A DNA stretch of 64,000 nucleotides from Spodoptera frugiperda. Taxonomy: Eukaryota > Arthropoda > Insecta > Lepidoptera > Noctuidae. The DNA lies in assembly GCF_023101765.2 (NCBI RefSeq), contig NC_064214.1, positions 9,926,001-9,990,000 of the forward strand. The letters are read 5' to 3'. The notes under the pieces are model-generated. The model was not told the origin of the DNA. It saw only the letters and a program-made list of their open reading frames with translations, and made no database searches. The translations under genes and the position numbers were made by a program. How positions within the stretch are numbered: position 1 is the stretch's first letter; every line of letters starts with the position of its first letter. This document shows, in pieces, positions 59,559-64,000 of this stretch.

Positions 59559-60593
59559 TTTTATAACAAATATTATGAACGGAATAATATTACTTTGCTA
59601 AGAATCGAAATCGAGACTTTTAAGGGACAAACATACTTCACATGCGTAACACTGCCTACCCCTCAGAAAATAAAACGAACCATTTAACCTATTTTACGAA
59701 CTTATTTAAAAATAATTCAATAATCATCCCCTTTCTTATACAAATTGTAAATCAATTAAACACTACAATTTCAAATGACAGCTACAAACTGACAGACATA
59801 TCTACAGTTTAATTATGACAGCTAACCCTTCCCCGCCGTGTATTAATTAGTTACTGCCTTACATGATGCTTGACAAATAAGTCCCAACATATTTGTAGCG
59901 GTGAAATGACACGTGACTATTATTGAGTGATTATGCAGGTTAATAAAATTATAATAAGTGTTTAGTTTCAATTATCACTTTGTAAAGAATTATAGTGGTT
60001 TATTCTAATTAATTTTTGGTCTATTAAATGGCAAATTAGCACACAATTTAAGAAAAAAATACATGAAATAAATTAATGACACGAAAGAAATATACAATGC
60101 GATAATATGATTAGGGCCGTCGGTAGAGAACGCCCTAGACGGGTATAGGTATAACGATCAGATTAGCGATATATTAAAGAAGGGCCAAATTACAAGTACC
60201 TTTTACCGACGAGCATGCATGAAAAGACTGATGAATAGGTAAGAATCGTAGCAATTGGCGTTCCATTGTCTTTGCCTACCGCCATGGAAGACAGGCGTGA
60301 GGTTATGTATATATGAATCAAATTGCTTAGGTGCTAAATGATGCTTGGTTATCCATTAGCTTCGAACTATAAAATATTAAACTTATTTATTACTCTTACT
60401 TAAATAAGTGAAAATACCTCCCCTCCATAGCGTCTAAAGTCCATACACTAAGCCCCCATTTTCCTACCCCCATAAACAGACCAATTTCTCCTTCACAAGA
60501 CAATAATGAACATTAAACATATTATAAACATACATGACGCAATTAAAATCAACTTAATGTGATACATCAGATCATATCATGGGTCGTTTGTAC
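59559..60593. other. Intergenic AT-rich DNA, nothing recognised
   Basis: No gene or clear family repeat seen. Confidence 0.4.
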
Positions 60594-60707
60594 CCATGGT
60601 AACACTTCAAGCTAAACACAACCAGTTTATCATGACCTCGCTTTGTATGGTCTTTGCGAATATTCAAGGGTCAGGTTATACTGGTTTTGTGTAGTTTGAT
60701 GTATACC
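60594..60707. mobile_element. MITE family 4, copy 3
   Basis: Left 'acacttcaagctaaacacaa' with 'ccagtttatcatgacc'; right 'ggttatactggttttgtgta' with 'gtttgatgt'. Inner 'cgctttgtatggtctttgcg'. Confidence 0.75.
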
Positions 60708-60964
60708 CAGTATCCGACCGTCGGCTGCCGTGTATTAATTGGTGGCTCTCCAAACAACGGCGCGATAATGTTTGATTGATGCTGTCGATACCGGCCGTAA
60801 GGGGGCGTTTGTGTGCAAGACTTTTTGATGCGATTTCTGACAAGATTTTTTAATGATAATTGGGTTAAATAAAGGCAATCATTTAATTTTCACTTATTAC
60901 AATGCCTATTTCTACCGAGGAAAAAACACAAATCGTAACTTTCATACAGACTTGCAAATTGACA

Positions 60965-61092
60965 GTAACAAGCACCTAGCTTTTTTACTGACAGAATGAC
61001 AAACTATTATTTCTTTACTTGTTGACATTTCAAAAGTACCTATTAATGGTTTAATTGAAATTAGTAATTTAACTTTGACTTTGACGTAAACT
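60965..61092 (-). mobile_element. SINE-like family E, inverted copy
   Basis: 'aacaagcacctagctttttt', 'tgttgacatttcaaaagtac' and 'taactttgactttgac'. Confidence 0.65.
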
Positions 61093-61534
61093 GTCAAAGT
61101 AGCGACAACTGCGCCCACAATTTTACTACTCATCATATTCGCTATATCGAATACTATAGCTAACAAATATCTACCAAACCAAGAAGAAAACCACATGTTT
61201 TTAATTAAAACAAATTTTAAATCGCAACCTCTAAAATGTCTCTATGAACGCACCCTAAGCATCAATATTATCCACAAGGATATTCCGTTACACGCATCAT
61301 TAAGGGTTGGCACACGTTACAGAGAACATTGGCGCTCGGAGGGTTATCCGCGCTTTGATTACTGATACGTAATCAACCAGTAATCAACTATTATGTTATG
61401 GTAGCCTAGTATGTGTAAAGAGTTTGGTTGTAATGGTTTGATGTTATGGGTTTGTGATCAAACTTTTGAAGCTCTTTTGAAGCTTTGACTCTGGCATGAC
61501 TAAATTAGACCTGCTTTATTCAATCTTGTAATTT

Positions 61535-61637
61535 TCGAAACACCGAAAAAAGCCCAGTAATGCTTTGCCCCACCGGGAATCGAACCTAAGACGCCTTGTC
61601 CGGCAGTCGCACTTGCAACAACTCGACCAACGAGGCA
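61535..61637 (-). mobile_element. SINE family B head, inverted
   Basis: 'cgaaacaccgaaaaaagccc', 'gccccaccgggaatcgaacc' and 'acaactcgaccaacgaggca'; the tRNA-like head with the first part of the body. Confidence 0.75.
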
Positions 61638-62701
61638 AATAAATATTATGTCATAGAGAAACTCCTATTTCAAGCACTCCATACAACAATTTTTACTAAA
61701 CCTCATACAGCAGTCAAATTAAAAAACACTATCATTTATCACAATAACAGCAATTAAAAGTGTCTCTGGCAGACACCATAGTCACGCCACCCTGAACCAG
61801 ACGTAATATGTTAATTTGTCTATTCATTAAAATAACAATTATAATTGAACATACAGAGTCCACCACGCGAATTTCTAATTAGTATCTGTAATTGTTGAAT
61901 GAGGGTATTTTATTTAAAGAGACCAAGTTGCTTGAGTTGAGATATTATCTCTTTCTGATGGTTTAAACAAGTATAAAAGTTAATATTTAAAAGATGTTCT
62001 AATCACCTACGTCGCCTGCACTCAAAAGTATTGGTCTCTGTTTCAGCAAACGATTTAGTAAAGTTAATATCCATAAAAGGTCATAATCTTGTTACAGTAA
62101 AATCTATTCACTTTTCGTCAGTTATTACTCGTAGTGTACAAGTTTCAGTTTTCAAGCCAAACATCTATTTGAATTCCAAAACTCCATAAAAAAATTGGAA
62201 TCCAAAAAGGGTATAAGTAATCCCTTGTCCGACCCATCGCAGCTCACTTACCACCGAACCAGTTAACTCTTTTGAACACAATTAAAATTCATCCCACAAC
62301 CTTGAAGATCACATTTGTCCCGGAATCAATTCTCCACTGATGTCATTACACCCAAAAGACGCGGTTACCCCATACATACATATGTGTAATCCCCTAATTT
62401 GATACTGGTTTTAATTAAACAATTTAACTTGGCGGCCTCGTCGCACCCCCCCTTTTATCCCCAAACCGTACCCCTACGGTATCGCTCAGAGATTTATTGC
62501 TGACACACCTGGCACCTTTGATGTATTGAGCGCAAGACATGTGTGATTATCTTTGGGGAAGTCATTGGTAATGTAGATCATAGGACGAGATATTTGAAAA
62601 GTCATCACTGAAATCAAATCGATATTTTCAATCTTATAGTTTCAATTTATATGGTTCTACCCAATGACTTTGAAAATTCGGATGTAGTCTCTTGAACAAT
62701 T
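61638..62701. other. Intergenic DNA upstream of the secreted-protein gene
   Basis: No repeat or gene recognised. 62430-62580 is less AT-rich and appears single-copy. Confidence 0.4.
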
Positions 62702-62842
62702 TGGAGCCACGGATTACCTAGCGGATTTACCGCGGCTCCGGCTCGAAAAGCAAGAGGACGAATGGTTTTTATTCAGTAAGAGTCTGATACTCCGTATCAC
62801 CTCGGCCTAAGACAATGGATGTCATTTCACCACTTAAAAAAA
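62702..62842 (+). mobile_element. SINE family C, diverged copy
   Basis: 'ggagccacggattacctagc', 'gctccggctcgaaaagcaag' and 'agtaagagtctgatactccg'; the 'gtaggaacggggtgg' segment is deleted. It ends in an A run about 270 bases before the start codon of the next gene. Confidence 0.75.
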
Positions 62843-63068
62843 GTCCATTGAAACAATGACTGAGGCACCTGGCGCCCTCTCACGCACACACCTTTTTTTC
62901 AACGTCTTTGGGTTCAACTCCTTGCCACACGAGGCCATGGAAAAATCATAATTTAAAAACAAACTGCTTCGTGTAAACTACAAAACTTCTTTCTAAAAAT
63001 CACCATCACAATCAGTCATATTGAAAACTGTCAAAGCATACGAAATAAGGATGTCAATTTGTGTGGCA

Positions 63069-63083
63069 TATATTTTATAAATT
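63069..63083 (+). promoter_or_regulatory. TATA-like core promoter
   Basis: 'tatattttataaatt' lies 30-44 bases before the ATG pair at 63113. If used as a TATA box, transcription would start very close to the start codon, giving a short 5' leader. It could equally be AT-rich leader sequence. Confidence 0.4.
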
Positions 63084-63112
63084 ATTTATTATTTTGTAAT
63101 CAATTTACAAAC

Positions 63113-64000
63113 ATGATGTTCATTTACGCGTGCACAGTCATACTCACGGCAATATGTGAAGTCATCGCCGTGGACCAGAAGGACTATGCACCAAATGTCG
63201 GCACAGTACTGTTCACTGCAGCAGATCTTAAGAAGAAACAATGGAGCAAGAGCGAACTAGCATTACTGAAGGCCAGAAGGCACTTCCAAACCCTGCTTCC
63301 ACCACCAGTTTTCATCAACAACTTCAATGAAGACTACGTCAACATACTACTCGGATATTTCAAGGATGCCTACACCGCTATCAAACGAGAAGCTCCTGAC
63401 ACCGAAACAGACACCATTATGACCACAGCTCTGTCTGATGCAATAGGCGGCTACCTTAAAGTTTGGGTACTACCCGTGGCAAAACTGGACTACTACGGAG
63501 GTACAGTATCTCAAAATAACGTTGTCAAACTATTCAAATTTTACAATGAGATAAAAAGATACTTAGACACTGATGGTGTCGGATGGCGCGAGCCTGATGA
63601 AAGGGTGCTCAACTCTATGACCATCAATGTAGCTCCGTTGAAGATCATGTCAAACACCAGAAGCATGAAAGATCCTTGTGATAATTTAGCTTACTTTGAG
63701 AAGACTGATACAGGATTGGCGATACCAATTCCTAACGTGAATTGGAATGAGAGAGCAAGTACAATGTTTATACCGTTGAAAAATACATCTTTAATACCGA
63801 TGAACACTCCAGATTCTGCACACAATCTGGTTAAATACTACGACGCAGCAAAAAATTGTATTCAATCCAGTAACCCTAAGGAACAGGAGAAATTCGATGA
63901 AAAATTTCAAGAGTGGCTCGCACGTGACGTTGTGCCACACTTGAAGGATGAGAACCTGTACCTCGCACTAGGAAGTGTGCTCTCACTAGTAAACAGGACA
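63113..64000 (+). CDS. Secreted protein of unknown family (5' part, runs off the window)
   Basis: An uninterrupted frame of 296 codons from tandem ATGs at 63113 and 63116 to the right edge, with no stop and no internal intron. The start is chosen because a signal peptide follows at once: MMFIYACTVILTAICEVIA, with Val-Ile-Ala before a plausible cleavage after residue 19. The mature part begins VDQKDYAPNVG and is charged and helix-rich (for example ADLKKKQWSKSELALLKARR), with tyrosine-rich strings (LDYYGG, KYYDAAK). Only two cysteines, 189 and 249, are visible in it. N-glycosylation sequons are at Asn224 (NTS) and Asn294 (NRT). No membrane segment or catalytic motif is recognised. Codon use is typical of expressed insect genes (mixed third positions). 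Nearby DNA offers no functional clue. I do not recognise the family. Confidence 0.85.
   Translation, partial: MMFIYACTVILTAICEVIAVDQKDYAPNVGTVLFTAADLKKKQWSKSELALLKARRHFQTLLPPPVFINNFNEDYVNILLGYFKDAYTAIKREAPDTETDTIMTTALSDAIGGYLKVWVLPVAKLDYYGGTVSQNNVVKLFKFYNEIKRYLDTDGVGWREPDERVLNSMTINVAPLKIMSNTRSMKDPCDNLAYFEKTDTGLAIPIPNVNWNERASTMFIPLKNTSLIPMNTPDSAHNLVKYYDAAKNCIQSSNPKEQEKFDEKFQEWLARDVVPHLKDENLYLALGSVLSLVNRT

Overview
This window is nuclear DNA from a moth, probably a noctuid-type lepidopteran. It is AT-rich and eukaryotic in style, with an intron acceptor, AATAAA poly(A) signals, Pol III tRNA genes and very few genes. It carries a dense, characteristically lepidopteran set of tRNA-derived SINEs, CR1/jockey-like and RTE-like LINE 3' ends, and short inverted-repeat elements (MITEs). 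The best species clue is a COUP-TF/Seven-up C-terminus together with these SINE families; I cannot name the species.

Layout. (1) 1-12382 is most simply the last intron of seven-up (svp); its first 6 kb is almost free of recognisable repeats, with several CpG-rich patches. (2) 12383-13020 is the terminal svp exon on the + strand. It encodes the end of the nuclear-receptor ligand-binding domain and stops at a UGA at 12655. Unexpectedly, the same frame continues after that stop and a second UGA (12688) for 109 coding-like codons to a UAA at 13018. AT-rich 3' UTR follows, with poly(A) signals near 13096 and 14317-14339. (3) 14.5-24 kb and 32-62 kb are repeat-rich intergenic DNA. They contain one long 5'-truncated LINE (48.9-49.7 kb, - strand), many 3'-end LINE/SINE copies and five MITE families. 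(4) 25.5-32.3 kb is a repeat-poor island in the gene desert and a candidate regulatory region. (5) 42-58 kb holds four tRNA genes of one alanine-type family. Three have anticodon CGC; the fourth has anticodon CTA, which would read the UAG stop codon, yet keeps the G3:U70 alanine identity pair and a full cloverleaf. (6) 63113 to the right edge is an uninterrupted 296-codon reading frame with a signal peptide: the start of a secreted protein I do not recognise.

The genes do not form an operon or pathway. The svp exon is the 3' end of a gene lying mostly left of the window, and the secreted-protein gene starts a separate locus at the right edge. The two observations most worth following are the in-frame post-stop extension of svp and the amber-anticodon alanine-type tRNA.
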